A DNA stretch of 64,000 nt from Membranipora membranacea. Its lineage: Eukaryota > Bryozoa > Gymnolaemata > Cheilostomatida > Membraniporidae. Positions within the stretch are counted from its first letter, which is position 1; each line of letters begins with the position of its first letter. The translations under genes were made by a program, and so were the position numbers. A model generated the notes under the pieces. It did no database searches and was not told the origin of the DNA. It saw nothing but the letters and a program-made list of their open reading frames with translations. The stretch covers positions 11,222,001-11,286,000 of the forward strand of contig OU612068.1 in assembly GCA_914767715.1 (NCBI GenBank), given 5' to 3'. This document shows, one piece after another, positions 41,544 to 54,250 of the stretch.

Positions 41544-43350
41544 TTAGTTGTAATCTCGTCCAACCAGAGAAACGGCCACAAACGGGGTATCGCTGTAGGA
41601 GGATATGAAGTTCTGCAGATTAGTTGGCCTGTCAAATTGCCATTTGTAGTTGACATAAGCATAATTCAGGGGTAAAACACTCGGATAAACATACTCGGTA
41701 CCAAATGTAGCGCCCAACTGGAAGCCATGGAAGCGGGTCTTGCTGGTATGTACATCCTGGCGTTCGTTGCATGACTTCAAATCATTTCCAGGGCATTTGT
41801 TGACTATGCAGTTCTCCAGTTTCAGAACATCTCGGCGTGTATGCAATCCCTTGAATGCAGCGAGGATGTAGAAATCCTCAGTGCTGTTCCTGGTGTAGTT
41901 GAAAGCGCAGCAGAAATCATTGTGACAGACACTTGCCATTCCGGAGAGGCCTGTGATGATTCTAGCATTGTAGAGATCGTTGTAAATGGTTACTTGGCCG
42001 TCAGGTTTAGGGGTTGACTTATTCAGCAAGTGGTTTGTTTTAATCATGTTAGGATTGACTTTTGTAATTGGAGTTGTTTTAACGCGCTTGGTAGGTATTG
42101 GTATTTCAGCAGTTATCAATGTTGAAGTCGTCTGCTGATCGTTGTGTGTCACATTCAGAGCTGTCAGGGAGTGATATATTCCGCTGCCTTGGTAGAAGTG
42201 TTTGGGATCGTGTATGTTAGAAGCAATAACGCTGATGTTGAATCTAGCTGCCACAGCCAGTTGCCAACCATTGGAGATTTCCCATGTGTGTGTAAAATTA
42301 TTGGCCCATGCCATCGGGTACAGCAGATGATCAATTTGATACTTTTCAACAAGATCAACAACTGGGTCTCTAAAAATTCCATCCGCACATGTTGCTGTGC
42401 CGAATCTACCATACTCTGGTATGTCAAAGTGAACATAGTCAGGGTGTCGGGGTTTGTCTAATCTTTCGGGTTCCTCTTCAACTGTGTGACTCTTGTAGTA
42501 CTTTGCAATCAGGCAGCCTTGAGGGTTGAACACAGCATTGGTGTTAAAGAGATAATGGTTGTCATATGGGCAGTGGTGGTCCTGAAGTATCTCACAATAC
42601 CGAGCTTCTATAAAGTTGGCTGTGATGTACATGTTGTATTTCTTTGCCAAACATGCCATGCCATGGGTGATTTCAATGCCCTCGATTGGCTTGCTACAGT
42701 CAATGTCACATGTGCCGTTGAACCAGTTTGGTAAAGTCTCAATGAATGGATACACACTTTCGCGCGTCATCTTCGGTCCATCCATAAAACCTGTGATGCC
42801 GTACTCAGGAAATACCATCATTTTGACTCCCTGTGTAAAATAAAGGGGTACTGAACATGAAGACAACTACTTCACTAATTACTTTCGGTTGGTGACTGTT
42901 GGAGTTACAAGGTACACTTACACAGTCGGTCTGCCACAGTGTCTAATGACTTAACTATGTATCTTAGTGATTGTGTCACATGGAAGACAGGCTACAGAAA
43001 ATCAACGGACTTTAAACTCAATATGATGTCCATTTGGACAAGTATATCTCGTTATCTTGATTGGGGATAACTCTACTTACCTCCTGGCTAGCTTTCTTAG
43101 CATAGTTATCCATGGTAACCAGATTCTCCTTGATAGCCTTCAGAGCCTCCGCACGATTGGTAGCATCCCATGTATTCACCACAACCTGGTCAAGTACTCC
43201 AACTTTGAATGTGCCAGAATCAGAGGCAGGCCTGCTGTTTACTGCAGAGCTAAGCACTGCCATAATCGCCACCATCATGCATATGTTCACCCTTCCCATC
43301 ATGTTGAATGATGAGGTGGTTTGGGTCAAGTTAATGTTTACGAATGTCAC
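41544..43350 (-). CDS. Biotinidase/vanin-type secreted amidase, paralogue B, about 500-518 aa
   Basis: Two exons, 43,081-43,350 and 41,544-42,830, with the intron at the same place and phase as in paralogue A. Two start choices exist. ATG at 43,350 gives 518 aa. The Met-Met pair at 43,302 gives about 502 aa with a cleaner signal peptide (MMGRVNICMMVAIMAVLSSA) and is preferred. The catalytic Glu (F-P-E-Y-G), Lys (K-Y-Y-K-S-H) and Cys (G-T-A-T-C-A-D-G) are all kept, at residues 83, 187 and 222 from the inner start. It differs from A mainly in a longer Thr/Lys/Pro-rich linker (KRVKTTPITKVNPNMIK) before the C-terminal base domain. The substrate is not decided by the sequence. Confidence 0.92.
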
Positions 43351-44056
43351 CCAACTATTCCTGTTACTACAATGAGACCTGCTGATAAAATCGACTTCAC
43401 TTTACTAAGCAAAAGTTAAGAGTGCACTGACTCAATAACATTAGTTGAAACCAAGTCAAATCAATCAGGAAATAAAATTTTAATCATGGCATGTGATTTG
43501 TGTAAACAGAAAAGCTACCATAATCACCAAGTCAGAAGTGCAATTACAGATAGCTTTGCCTGCCACCTCTCAGTAAGATAATGGGATGCACTCAGTCATG
43601 CAGAAGCAAGCACAACAAAACAAAGAGGCTGCAAAAAAAGTAAACAAAAACATCATGTGAGCGATGAACTAAGGTTTAGTTCATGGATGTGAGAACATGA
43701 ATCACTGATCATGTGACCAAAACAACAAAGGAGTTAAATTATCATAACCCACTGTGTACTGTTCATGCTTTTCCAGGAATAGAGACCTTAATAATTTTGT
43801 GCAACATTAGCGTTCCCTAGTATTCTTGCAATATTGGTTATTTGTAGTTTTCAATGGAAACAAGACCAGAAAAATATCTGTTGTAAGCCAATTAATTTGT
43901 TTGAAACTATTGGTATTAACTAAATTTAATCAAGTACACTTAGCTGGTGCTACAATCCCCTACTCGTTACAGAGCTTTTTGAAACCTTCCTTTACGTATG
44001 AGCTTTGGTGGGACTGTGTGATGCCCATGTGATGTTTTACTACTTTTCTTGTTTAG
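43351..44056. promoter_or_regulatory. Divergent upstream region between amidase B and the GSAP-like gene
   Basis: The two genes run away from each other across about 0.7 kb, so this stretch probably holds the promoter of amidase B and either the promoter or the undetected first exon(s) of the GSAP-like gene. No TATA box or start exon can be assigned. A micro-palindrome insertion lies inside at 43,662-43,686. Confidence 0.4.
43662..43686. mobile_element. Ultra-short palindromic insertion, 25-bp form, copy 1
   Basis: Arms CGATGAACTAA and TTAGTTCATGG surround GGT. Exact 7-bp direct repeats ATGTGAG flank it (43,655-43,661 and 43,687-43,693). Nothing else lies between the duplications, so the whole insert is 25 bp. 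Confidence 0.75.
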
Positions 44057-47000
44057 GTGACACATTGTTGACTGACTCTATACAGTTGATAGGCAGAGAG
44101 AACAACTCCACATTACTCTTCAGATATAACACTCAGCCTACACAGGTAAAAAATCCATAGCAGCGTCATCATTGAAGATGTATACGGACCACTCAAAGTT
44201 GTCCAAATTAGACCCCCTACTCCTAAAAGCATATTGCAGCAGAATATTGCTTGAAAATCCAGATACCAAAGGCAATTTCGTCTCCCATACCCATGCAACT
44301 GGTTTGCAATGGAAGCTGCGAGGTTTGTAAGGCGGAGTAAAAACATGCCATTCAAGGAGTTCAGTATTTTTTGTTGGGACTACAGAACTCTCACTTTAAG
44401 GTATTGGCATGTATGGAAGACCATCTAGGTAGGAGTATATTTCGATGAGGATCGAGAACGTAACATCTCTTGACGTTGCTCCATGACTGCACGAAAATCA
44501 CGTATTTTGCTGGAAAGGGAACTTTCAGGCAGCTGTAGCATAGAGATGGAATTGGTTTTCAGATCAGTGAATGTCATATAATTCCCATAATATGTTTCAG
44601 GCAGGTGCTACATTGAAGAGAAAGACGCATATTGGGGTGTGTAACCTACGCGAGAACAAAATAAGGACACTATACACCCAGGACCTAGATAGCAATGATG
44701 AGATTATACAGTGTTCTGTCAATGAGCAGCTTACACTGTTAGGTGCGTCCCAAAGAAACAGCATTTCTCAGAATAATGCCTCAAACCTCTTTGTTTATCT
44801 GTATTACCACATTGAGTCCTGGTCAAAATTGTGTCAACATTGAGCCTCTTTCCACTACATTCAACTCAGATGCTGTTGCATTGTGGGTCTAATCCATAAT
44901 TGGCAGGGGTGGAATATTTTTATTTAGCATGGTTAGGTACCTAGTCTTTGGCTATCATACCCTGGTAAATATAGAGAAGTTAAGAACTCCCATGAGAAAA
45001 TACAGTGGTGTTTAGTCGGAGGAGGAAAGTCCGCCATTTAGCACCTACCAGAAAAAATTGAAATTGATTGCTAGCCAACATTTACACAGCATAGTTACTT
45101 TATATAAACTCCCACCTCAGCTATTGAAAGTTGGTGCTAGGTTGACTAAACTTTAGCTAATATTATTCCCCCAGGATAGCCTCAGAAACAATATCTGTGA
45201 GCACAATTTATTGATGTGGGGCAGAATCGTGTACCTGTGAACTACTTGAACAAATCACATGATATAATTTTTTGTTTTATTGCTCAACAATCAAGCCCTG
45301 ATATTTCTTTTAAAAAAAGCTCATGTGATTCCAATGTGCTCTTTGTTATCTCTGAGACAAGTGAACATAATCGCTGCTATCAAGTGCTCAAACTTTGCCC
45401 GGGTTATTGTCAGTGTCGTTTCATCATCAACACCAATGAGCTGCTGCTACCAGTGACCCGGCTATGTACCTTTTGTTTATGAACTTGGCATAGAGTCATC
45501 CAGGAAAAATCTGAAGTAGTAACTTATCACTTGATTGCTCCTATAGAGATTTAAAGCTCATGTCAGGACAAGACACATGGAAACGCATAGTTTGACCCCC
45601 CTAAACATTTGCCCCCACCCCGCTGGAGCACATAAATTGTCACTAACATTACTCCTTATGATTTTTTCCAGTGTTTTGTGTGGCTTCCGACGGCCCTGTG
45701 AAAACTCGAGGAGCTACAGCCAAAGGTTCTTATCTATACCATACTGTCAGCTTCATCCTACCTGTGAATGTACTTCATGATGTGACCCCCACTATAGAAT
45801 GGGGAAACAATACACCGATCGATCGTATCTAAATTAGTATTATATATGAGCACTGCAACTGCTACCAGCTACTACTAACTAGCAATTTCAAGGATTTTGA
45901 TTTGATTGTAATCTCTCGCAAACATATGTTAGGTACAATAAGCGGAACGGAGCAAAAACCAGCTTAACCAATACTTTCCTTACCATACCTCTGAGCCAAT
46001 CGAGCGGTTTTTTCCTCATCGTTTTAGATACTTGGTTATATATTGCCGAGGTACAGAGAGGTGGCAGACAGGATCCTGATAGGAATAAGCCGATAGCTAT
46101 TGCTCCAGAACGTAAAGAGAATGCTAAAACAGCTCAGTTTGTGTACGGTGGAAGTGATCTACGCAGACACCAACTAATCATATTCATACAAAATGAGTGT
46201 AAGTTATGGATTGCACTTTCCTTTAGGCTAGAGATAGTTTGAGGACTTGAGCTGCTTCAATGAGGACCATGTCAATGCCCCCTTTTTATTATCAAGCAAG
46301 CATAGCGAAATGCCACACAATCTCTCTTCGAGGCCTCAAACTTGTGCAGAATAATGCTGAGTAGATGGTCACTCCTGATGTTGGTTTGAAGCTTGCATGC
46401 ACCAATAGCTAAAAATTGTACATAGGATCAGATATATGAGGGACGAGAAGAATGTATGGTCAGTTCTGCTGACAATATACATGTATGATTCAACGCTTTT
46501 GGCATTCCGACGGGTATGAATTCCAAGAATCTGGTTAATGGATTCTGTGAATTAAAGCGACAATAACGCTGATGCACATTTCTCTGTTTTCTTTGTTTTC
46601 TTTGTTTTCTTCGTTCCAACCGCTGTCAAAAATGTAAATGGAGATATAACAGACCAGCTAACTTTTTAGTGCCTTGTAACAGTTGAACTCTTTTCTTTTC
46701 CGCTTATAGTTGTTGGAGTTCTGAACTTGCAGGTGGATGGCAGTGGTAAAGTAAGTGTTCTAGGTTGAAAAAAAACTTACTGTTCAGGAAAATTGGTATT
46801 ATAATCAGAATTATAATCGAATCTTGCTCAAGTCTAGTTATTATCAATATCAAGTAGCCTTGCAGGTGACATTACTTTTTACGGAATTTCCAACAAACAG
46901 GCAAGGTCAAGTCATACCTCCGGTCAATGAACTAAGGTTTAGTTCATTGCTCCGGTCAACCATTAAGCAGTAGAATTCTAATGATCAGCAATGGCAATCA

Positions 47001-50000
47001 TTGTCATAATAGAGACCACCACGTCGTCCTATTGCCGGCCATTGGTAATAGGAGAGAACCCGCCTTTTGTATGATCAAATATTATAAAATAATATAATAT
47101 AATATAATATAATATGAATCTTGATTAAGCTAAGAGACAGAGTTGAGAAGTATAAACCTAAGTGGATTATCGGAAAGCATCACTGGTATCAATGGGATGT
47201 CGATAAACAGCATCTGTTTGTCATAACTAACAATGGCGAGCTCATCGACAAGAAGAACCCTCTGGAAGTATGGTTGCCCACTGAGAAAGAAAATCTGGAA
47301 AAGCTGGTATGCTGTGTAGGATTATTTTATTCCTCTGATATCACAGTCGTTCTGTTGACATGATACCAACCCATCAAATAAAATGAAAAGCGCTTCATTC
47401 TTCATGTTATTATTTGCTGAATTTCTACATTAGAGTTGTGTCTCATTGACCATCGAAGAATTGTAAAAGTTTCCTGCAATCCAGCTTGCATGGTGAGACT
47501 GGAAACTCGAGATGTCTGCCCATTTATGGTTTAGATGAAAACAGTTTGTCTTAGAATGATCTAATTTCTCTTATGATAACATGTTTGATGATGTCTCTGT
47601 TGTAGTTCTCTATACCCATTACTATGGATTCACCATCAAAGAGACCCAAACTATCCAGATTTACTCTAGATCAAAGGGTGCCAGGTGAATTATGTAATAT
47701 ATATATATGTGCTTACCTATTATTTAGGTCAAGTTTTGGAGCTTCTTCTCTTCAGCTGTGAGCTCCTGAGGCTGGCAAAACTGCTGAAATATGAATAGTT
47801 TCGATGTGCCGGAATAGCTGGTAGAAGCATAACATTATCGATCACTTTCCCCATCCAAGTGGTTGGTAATGTAATGCTACTACCAGCTAACTCTGTCACA
47901 GTTTCAGCGTTTACGCTTAATATGATTAAATCATCTTTGTTGTTTGCTAGCTTTTTGTATGTACACATCACTACAACATGAATATTTAAAATGAAATAAT
48001 GGGTGAACATTCCCATGGTAGCCATTTTTTTCTTTTCTGTCTTTCACATTCTAATAAAAAAATTTGCTATATTCAGATAGGAACATTGTCGCACTGACCG
48101 GAGCTGAGGGTAGCTCTGACGCTACATTCTGTGTATGTAATCAGGTGCCTTATGAGAGGAGAGATCAGAGAGAGGCTGATGAACCGTTCAAGCTCAAATA
48201 TGAGATCATATCATTCGCACATGGTATGTTATGAAAAAATATAGTTATTTAGATACGTTGAGTCCTTCAGAACCTGGTCAATGAAGAAAAATTGAAAACT
48301 CCCTCGGAGGCCCCCGAAAAAGGCCCTGCACATTAAGATTCCAAGAGGGAAGGAAAGTTGAAATGCTGTTAATATTACCAATATCTACTATCGGATTAAC
48401 TCATAGTTGATGCCTAATCCATATCGGTAAATTTGAATTTGATAATCTAGATGAGCTAATTGATTGGGCTTCATGGTCTGTTCCATGTCTATGGTCTGTT
48501 CATTCATTTTGCAGGGAAAACAATGACAGTAACAGTCCACAATGTTCCGGGTCGCCTGAGAAAACATTGTATCAATTTCAGCCTGTTTGGTAAGTGACTT
48601 CTGATCAATTATGACCTTTGGTTTATGTGTGACAGATTAGAAAACCGATGGAAGGAAAATTGAGATGTGTTCAAGACAGTTTTCAGTTGTTGCAGCATTG
48701 GTCCTTTCATAATTTACTGCCTATGATTTACAAATAGCCTGTTTATTGTCTCATACCCTACCTGCTAACCAGTGATCCCACTGTTATATATTATTATATA
48801 CTCTGTTCAGATCTACTTTTTGTTGTTTACACATCCCGGCCTTGTTATGTCCATATGGGCAATATGCTATGCTTTTGATTCTGCATGATGCTTAAGAATT
48901 ACAGAAATTGGACATCAGGCATTGCTTCATAACACAAGGGTTGGAATAGATGATCATTATAATTTATTTTTCTAGGCACATATGTAGTAGCCTATCTACC
49001 TGATGTATTCACACATGTAATAAACATCAATGACACCATGGATCTAGGTAAACTTAACATATTCAGTCCAGGTAAGTCTGTGTCTCTACTATGTCATAAT
49101 GTCTGATAATGATAGCGTGTTACGTAACAGAGGTTGTCTTCCTAATGTCAATGGTGAGATAACTACTAATTTAATACAGAATAACTTGATCTACACAACA
49201 CGACCTTATCTAGGTTTTGGCCCATTAAGCAATAACAAGTACTGGCCTTGCTTGAAGAACTTGACAGGAGTAGCCGAGTAATGATCCCAGTCTCTTGCAG
49301 TAATGTGCCAAAAGTGGCGATCCAGCTACTCCTACTCCTACATTTTGATGGTGCTCATGTAGTTACTGTCTTGCTGATGAAATCTCATACCCGTTAAAGG
49401 ACATGACTATGCATATTAATATGGAAAGCATAGCATTGTCATCATCAGAATTTTACTGATTATTCGGTGGAAAATGTTATAATAACAGCTTTGTTTCAAT
49501 GTTTAGGTGAGCATCATGCTAGAGTAGAACAATGGAAGGGAGCTCTAAGTAGGGTTCATCTGCCTCACATTAGACATCGTAAGGGCGGTAAGTAAACCCT
49601 CTCCGTATCCTACCCAGTGATATAGCAGTAAACACTTCAGACTTTTAGAGCGCTGCCAGAATGGTTGACAAACAACAAAACATCATAAATCATAGGACTT
49701 ATCTTCAGATGACAGTGCAGTTAAAATCCCAAACAGAGTGTCTACTTCTGGATTTTGAAACGGCATTTTGTGTTGGTGGCATGTCAGTTTCTTGGCAGTA
49801 CACTAAACTCTATTCCTAATAGGCTGACATCGGCAAATATTATTAGCATAAATATTGGCATGCAGAAAAATATTGGCATGACATGGTTCTATGACACTAA
49901 TATGCCTGGTTCTGATCAATGAATCACCCTTGTGTGTCGATAGCATCATTCACAGCCAGTTTTAGGTCAAATGGTTGCACTTTGTATCCATATTTCACCC

Positions 50001-51698
50001 CTAAGTAGTGATATTTTCATTGCTGATTGTGATTTTAGGCGTTCTGATGTATGATAGTGACAGTATGTGTATCTATCACGTATCTCTGAATGAGAACACA
50101 TTACTGGATACTTTTTCTACCTCCTGGAACAAAGAACCAAGTCTTCCATTTGAAATACTCTCTCCAGATAAGCTTTCCAATCAGCTAGCAGTATTGCAGC
50201 ACCAGCTACAGACTACAACAGACCCAACAAAGTCTAAGAATGTAAGAGATGTTTGTTGGCACTTCGAGTCTCAACCGAAGATAATGAATTATATAGAGTA
50301 TATTGAAATCCAATGATTGCAAAAACTTGACTGTGTCTTGTCTATGGGTACAATGTATAGACTTAATATTAATATAAAGTCTATGGTAAAATGGAAACTG
50401 TATTTGCCATTTTTAGATTGCAATACCAAATTTTGCAAAATCTAGACTGTCAGCTTTTGTATTTGGGACAGGAGTTATCATGATATAACAAAGGCTATAA
50501 AGCTCAACCCGGCCCCATTCATTTATCATTACACTTCGGTCTGAGTTGAGATTCACAACTTCATTCTGTGAGCTTGAATCCCTGGTAATTCCTGCTCTAG
50601 TTCTTTTACTAACATCTACCACTAGATCAAGTATATCAAATTCGCCTACGTTCAGTGTTGCTCCCTCTTGAGCCATCACTGGCTTGCCACTAGCGACGAG
50701 AAATGTAGGCTTGATCTACACTGTTAAAGGTTTTTCCCTCTACTGTACATCTTCTTTGTTATGTTTTAGTTACTGATGACGTTGAAGAACAATGTAACAA
50801 GCACAGCCACTGTACCTGTCCTAACAGAATACATACTGGGTAGGTAGCTTAACATTCACATATTATACACAGGCTATATACTAGCTAACATTATATTCAC
50901 AACTGGTAAATAATATAATGCTCACATGTTTATTGCAATCTTAGCCATACTTACTGAACAGGTCAAAGGCCCCTTAGGTACACTAAGTGTCCTAAAATGT
51001 CTCACAATGTGCATAAATTGCAAGTGTTTTGAGATCATCCTATTTGGTTGCATGTTTTTCCACAATATGTTCGCCTCTTACATTTTCACTGCACTTACAG
51101 CAAGCATTGGTTATTCCACGAAATTCCTTGCTACCTCAATCTTTTTTCCCTATCAATAACAAATAACTTGAGGTTAATTATGCAATGTTAAAAAGCAAAC
51201 ATGGTAAATTGTAGGGTCTGCTTTTGCGGTGGCCAGCAGAAAGATAGACAACGACAACAAGCCAGGATCGACACCCATCAACAAACTCTTCTGTCGGCAC
51301 CTACAATTCAGCAAAACACATGAGGATTCTGGAGAGGCTCGAAACCGGCTAAGTGTGGTAAGTTTAGCTCAAGAAGTCTTGTTCCAGACTAACAACCGTC
51401 AAACTCAAAACTCCTGACTCGTCAATCACACTTCACCGCATAGTTGCTGCCTTTGTATAAGCAAACATCTCCCGATGCACAATTTCATCGGATGCAAGAG
51501 TTGTCCCCACATTAATATTAGTGCGGAGGGGTAACAATTCCAAATTACTTGTTAGTGTGTTAAACTCAACTGCGTCGTCGGTATGAGTTATATACTTTTA
51601 TTGTCATTCTACATCATCTTTAGGAATGTTTCTCATGCAGTGACAGAACAAAAAAGAAAAAACTTAAGCGGAAAGAAAAAGAAAAAATACTCAAGTAA
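44057..51698 (+). CDS. GSAP: Gamma-secretase-activating protein (GSAP/pigeon)-like, N-terminal type, 15 exons
   Basis: Exons: 44057-44145, 44601-44742, 45672-45725, 46028-46198, 46710-46750, 47130-47306, 47606-47684, 48077-48223, 48515-48589, 48976-49071, 49507-49587, 50039-50241, 50770-50839, 51215-51357, 51624-51698. All junctions are GT-AG with matching phases, and about 547 codons are seen. Resemblance to human GSAP (from memory) is clear at NEQLTLL, YQWDVDKQHLFVI and FGTYVVAYLPDVFTHVINI. The first coding exon(s) are not found, so the protein is 5'-incomplete. The last exon is a 24-residue Lys-rich tail followed by TAA. Human GSAP is about 854 residues and its active 16-kDa part is at the C-terminus, which this model lacks. 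In mammals GSAP modulates gamma-secretase cleavage of APP. The small exon at 45,672 and the tail exon are the least certain. Confidence 0.8.
46925..46949. mobile_element. Ultra-short palindromic insertion, 25-bp form, copy 2
   Basis: Perfect arms CAATGAACTAA and TTAGTTCATTG surround GGT, inside an intron of the GSAP-like gene. CTCCGGT flanks it exactly on both sides (46,918-46,924 and 46,950-46,956). Confidence 0.78.
47085..47115. repeat. Pentanucleotide microsatellite (TAATA)n
   Basis: About six units end 14 bp before the acceptor of the exon at 47,130 in the GSAP-like gene. The region that should hold a polypyrimidine tract is therefore almost pure A/T. Confidence 0.8.
47805..47900. mobile_element. 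Hairpin MITE, subfamily A, copy 2
   Basis: Same arm layout and loop as 15,209-15,302 (TGTGCCGGAATAGCTGGTAG... and the inverted partner ending CTGTCACA), with more mismatches between arms, so it is older. It lies in an intron of the GSAP-like gene. Confidence 0.6.
50621..50731. repeat. Diverged 'TTGCTCCC'-family inverted-repeat copy
   Basis: CTAGATCAAGTATATC... with GTTCAGTGTTGCTCCCTCT on the left faces GTAGGCTTGATCTACACTG on the right. Decayed copy in an intron of the GSAP-like gene. Confidence 0.45.
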
Positions 51699-52913
51699 CA
51701 AGAATTAATAGGATATAAAGTGCTTTGATAGTTGTTGTTTAAAATGAGTAAGTTTGGTTGCTGAGCGTATCTGAATTGGTAAAGAGTTAAAAGTTGTAGT
51801 GATTTTTTGTCTCAATTGATCAGTGTGATAATGTAATAGGTATTTGTCTCTAACCCCACTCTCACCGTCTACCTCTGAAAGAGTCTCACAAGCTAAACTG
51901 TACGGCGGGCTTCCAAAGGAGATAAATCTTAGGCTTTTCCGGGCACGTTGACAGATGAAATATCAAATATGCCTTCAATTCCTGGCATGCTCCCAAGTCA
52001 AGGGTCCTGTAGTTGCATAGGGAACAGGATTCTGGGAATATGAGACAACTTTGGCAATGAAAGCACAAGGATGAAAAGAGTAGATTTGGCCCCGCCATGT
52101 ACTATGACTTACCTCATAACTATTGAACAATTACTGTTCATAGCCTTATTTTTGGGTATACTTTCCATTTTTGAGAACATCGCGCACTAGACCTGCAACC
52201 ATTTGGCAGATGACAGCAATCGATGGTAGTTAATAATTCCGGAAGCTATTTATGGACCAGACAAATTTGCCAGAATTGCCTTTTATTGCATATTGGTATG
52301 ATTTATCCTGTCTGGCTAAGTCAAGAATTGAGAGTTTTTCTAAATTTCTCTTTGGAAAAATGCTATCAACAAAAATAGTTACAGTAAAATAAGGCAACAA
52401 CGGCAACTAACAGTTGTCACCCAGCTCTGATTTGGCTATTGAACTTTTGACCTGTCCTGAACGTAAGAAAGTTTTATGGCTAATAGTCTGCCTTTAAAAT
52501 AAAACAATTTCTGCAATCACTGGTTATAAAACTGTTCTCAAAGCAGGTATTCTCCTGCACCTGCAGGTCTTCCCAATCATGCTTCAAAGTTGCGTGCTTG
52601 ACTTTCTGCAAGAATCATTTCTACTTAATCTTTAAAGAATTCTGATAATTTCGCACATCCTGCCTTCACTACCTCTTTAACTTGCGGTTTGACTCTCTAA
52701 GTATATGATTAAAGGCTGAGATCCTAATATTATACAGGAATCAGGCTGATGACCTATCCAATTGGTCTCGAGAACTCAGTAGCTTATATATCTATGTGTC
52801 TCGGGTTATTCGATCAGAATGAGCGATGGTTTTTTAACCAAATCATCACCATCACTTCGCCAAAATTCCTCATTCATTTGATCTTCCATTTAGCCGAATT
52901 TGGCATAGTCAAA

Positions 52914-53298
52914 TCAGATTCTACAATGATAGACAAAATTGTGATCCGACCCGCAAGCTTTTTCAATTTCAACTAAAAAAAACATGCCCAGCTCTGAATC
53001 AGTAGGTTTAAGTAATGCCTCATGCTTTTCTAAATATTTTGCTCTCAGTGGATTTGCTGCTATTTGGTTAATTTGCTGGTCGATTTTGCCACCAGTTAAA
53101 TTAAAACATATTTCTTCATAAGTTGGTGTGGACTGTCGCCATTGAGTTAAGAAAAAAACGAGTGCCATCTTTTTGAATTTTTGTTGCAAACTCAGCAGAA
53201 GTCCTTGACAATTTATTCTGGACTAAAATTTGAAGCATTTCTTTTATTTCACATAAAACTCGTATTTGAAATAATTGGAAATAAGGCATTAATAGCAC
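52914..53298 (-). pseudogene. Unidentified open segment with a homopolymer frameshift
   Basis: Two overlapping minus-strand frames (53,298-53,116 and 53,189-52,914) look like one coding sequence of about 125 codons whose frame changes at a run of seven T at about 53,148-53,156. The first half has LFQIRVLCEIKEMLQILVQ. The second has a basic, helical character (KIDQQINQIAANPLRAKYLE). The family is not recognised. It could be a transposon or gene fragment, or an exon pair with a sequencing error in the T run. Confidence 0.3.
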
Positions 53299-54250
53299 TG
53301 CACCTAACTCGTGTAAGAGTACATGCCATACGCGTCAGGCCTTGAAATGAAATTAATTTTCCATTATTAGGTTGTTACCACTTATCTACGAAAGTGATAT
53401 TTATGTGGCCAGTGTTTTATATTTCATCATACTGACCCCAAATATATAGAAAATCGACCATAGCATCTACAAACAGTAATTTGGGATAAATAGTATGTAT
53501 TGAGCTATAAATATTTCTAATATTTTTCCCGGGATAGTATTGTTAGTTTTATCGATATTCCCTCCTTTCAGAATAGAGGCGCCATGAATTATGCAAATTA
53601 TCACCGAATTATTACACAAAATTATAGGGCTGAATATTGGTCAATTTAGTTATTCTGAGAATGTCAATTTGCTTCCTATGCAGTAAAATAATCCGTAACT
53701 TGTAAGCAGCCTTTTAGCCATAAATTCTGTTATACAACCTGTGAGAAACCAGACATTCCAATGGGCCAAAATTAGGTGTTGAAGTATTCCAGGTCTGTGA
53801 AGTTGTTTAGATTGAGAAAGATCTGCACTGTCATTATCTGTCCTGTGATGAGAGTTGAAGATTGTTTTGAATTGTTCAACTCTGCAAAATCTGTGTGAAT
53901 TTATGACGTTCACACATTGTCAGAGCAGGTCAGAGGTCGTGGAAGAATGCTGACACCATCTGGTGGCGGATGCTTCTGATATTCTCTTTCAACTTTATTT
54001 TCATTTGCATTGTCCATCGGTCAATAATACACCACTGACATGGGCTGAACCCAAACTCAATGGGGTAGCTCATTGCATGAATGTACAGCCAAGGACAAAG
54101 TTGATTGCTCTGACAGATTTTGACATTTAAACATTTATGATGAGATCAAGGTTCATCCAAGAAATTTTACACTCTGCCGAAGAGGAAGTTTCTCTAATTC
54201 TTATTTTATTTATTTCATTTTGTGTTTTGTCTTTATTAGGTTTTAACAGA

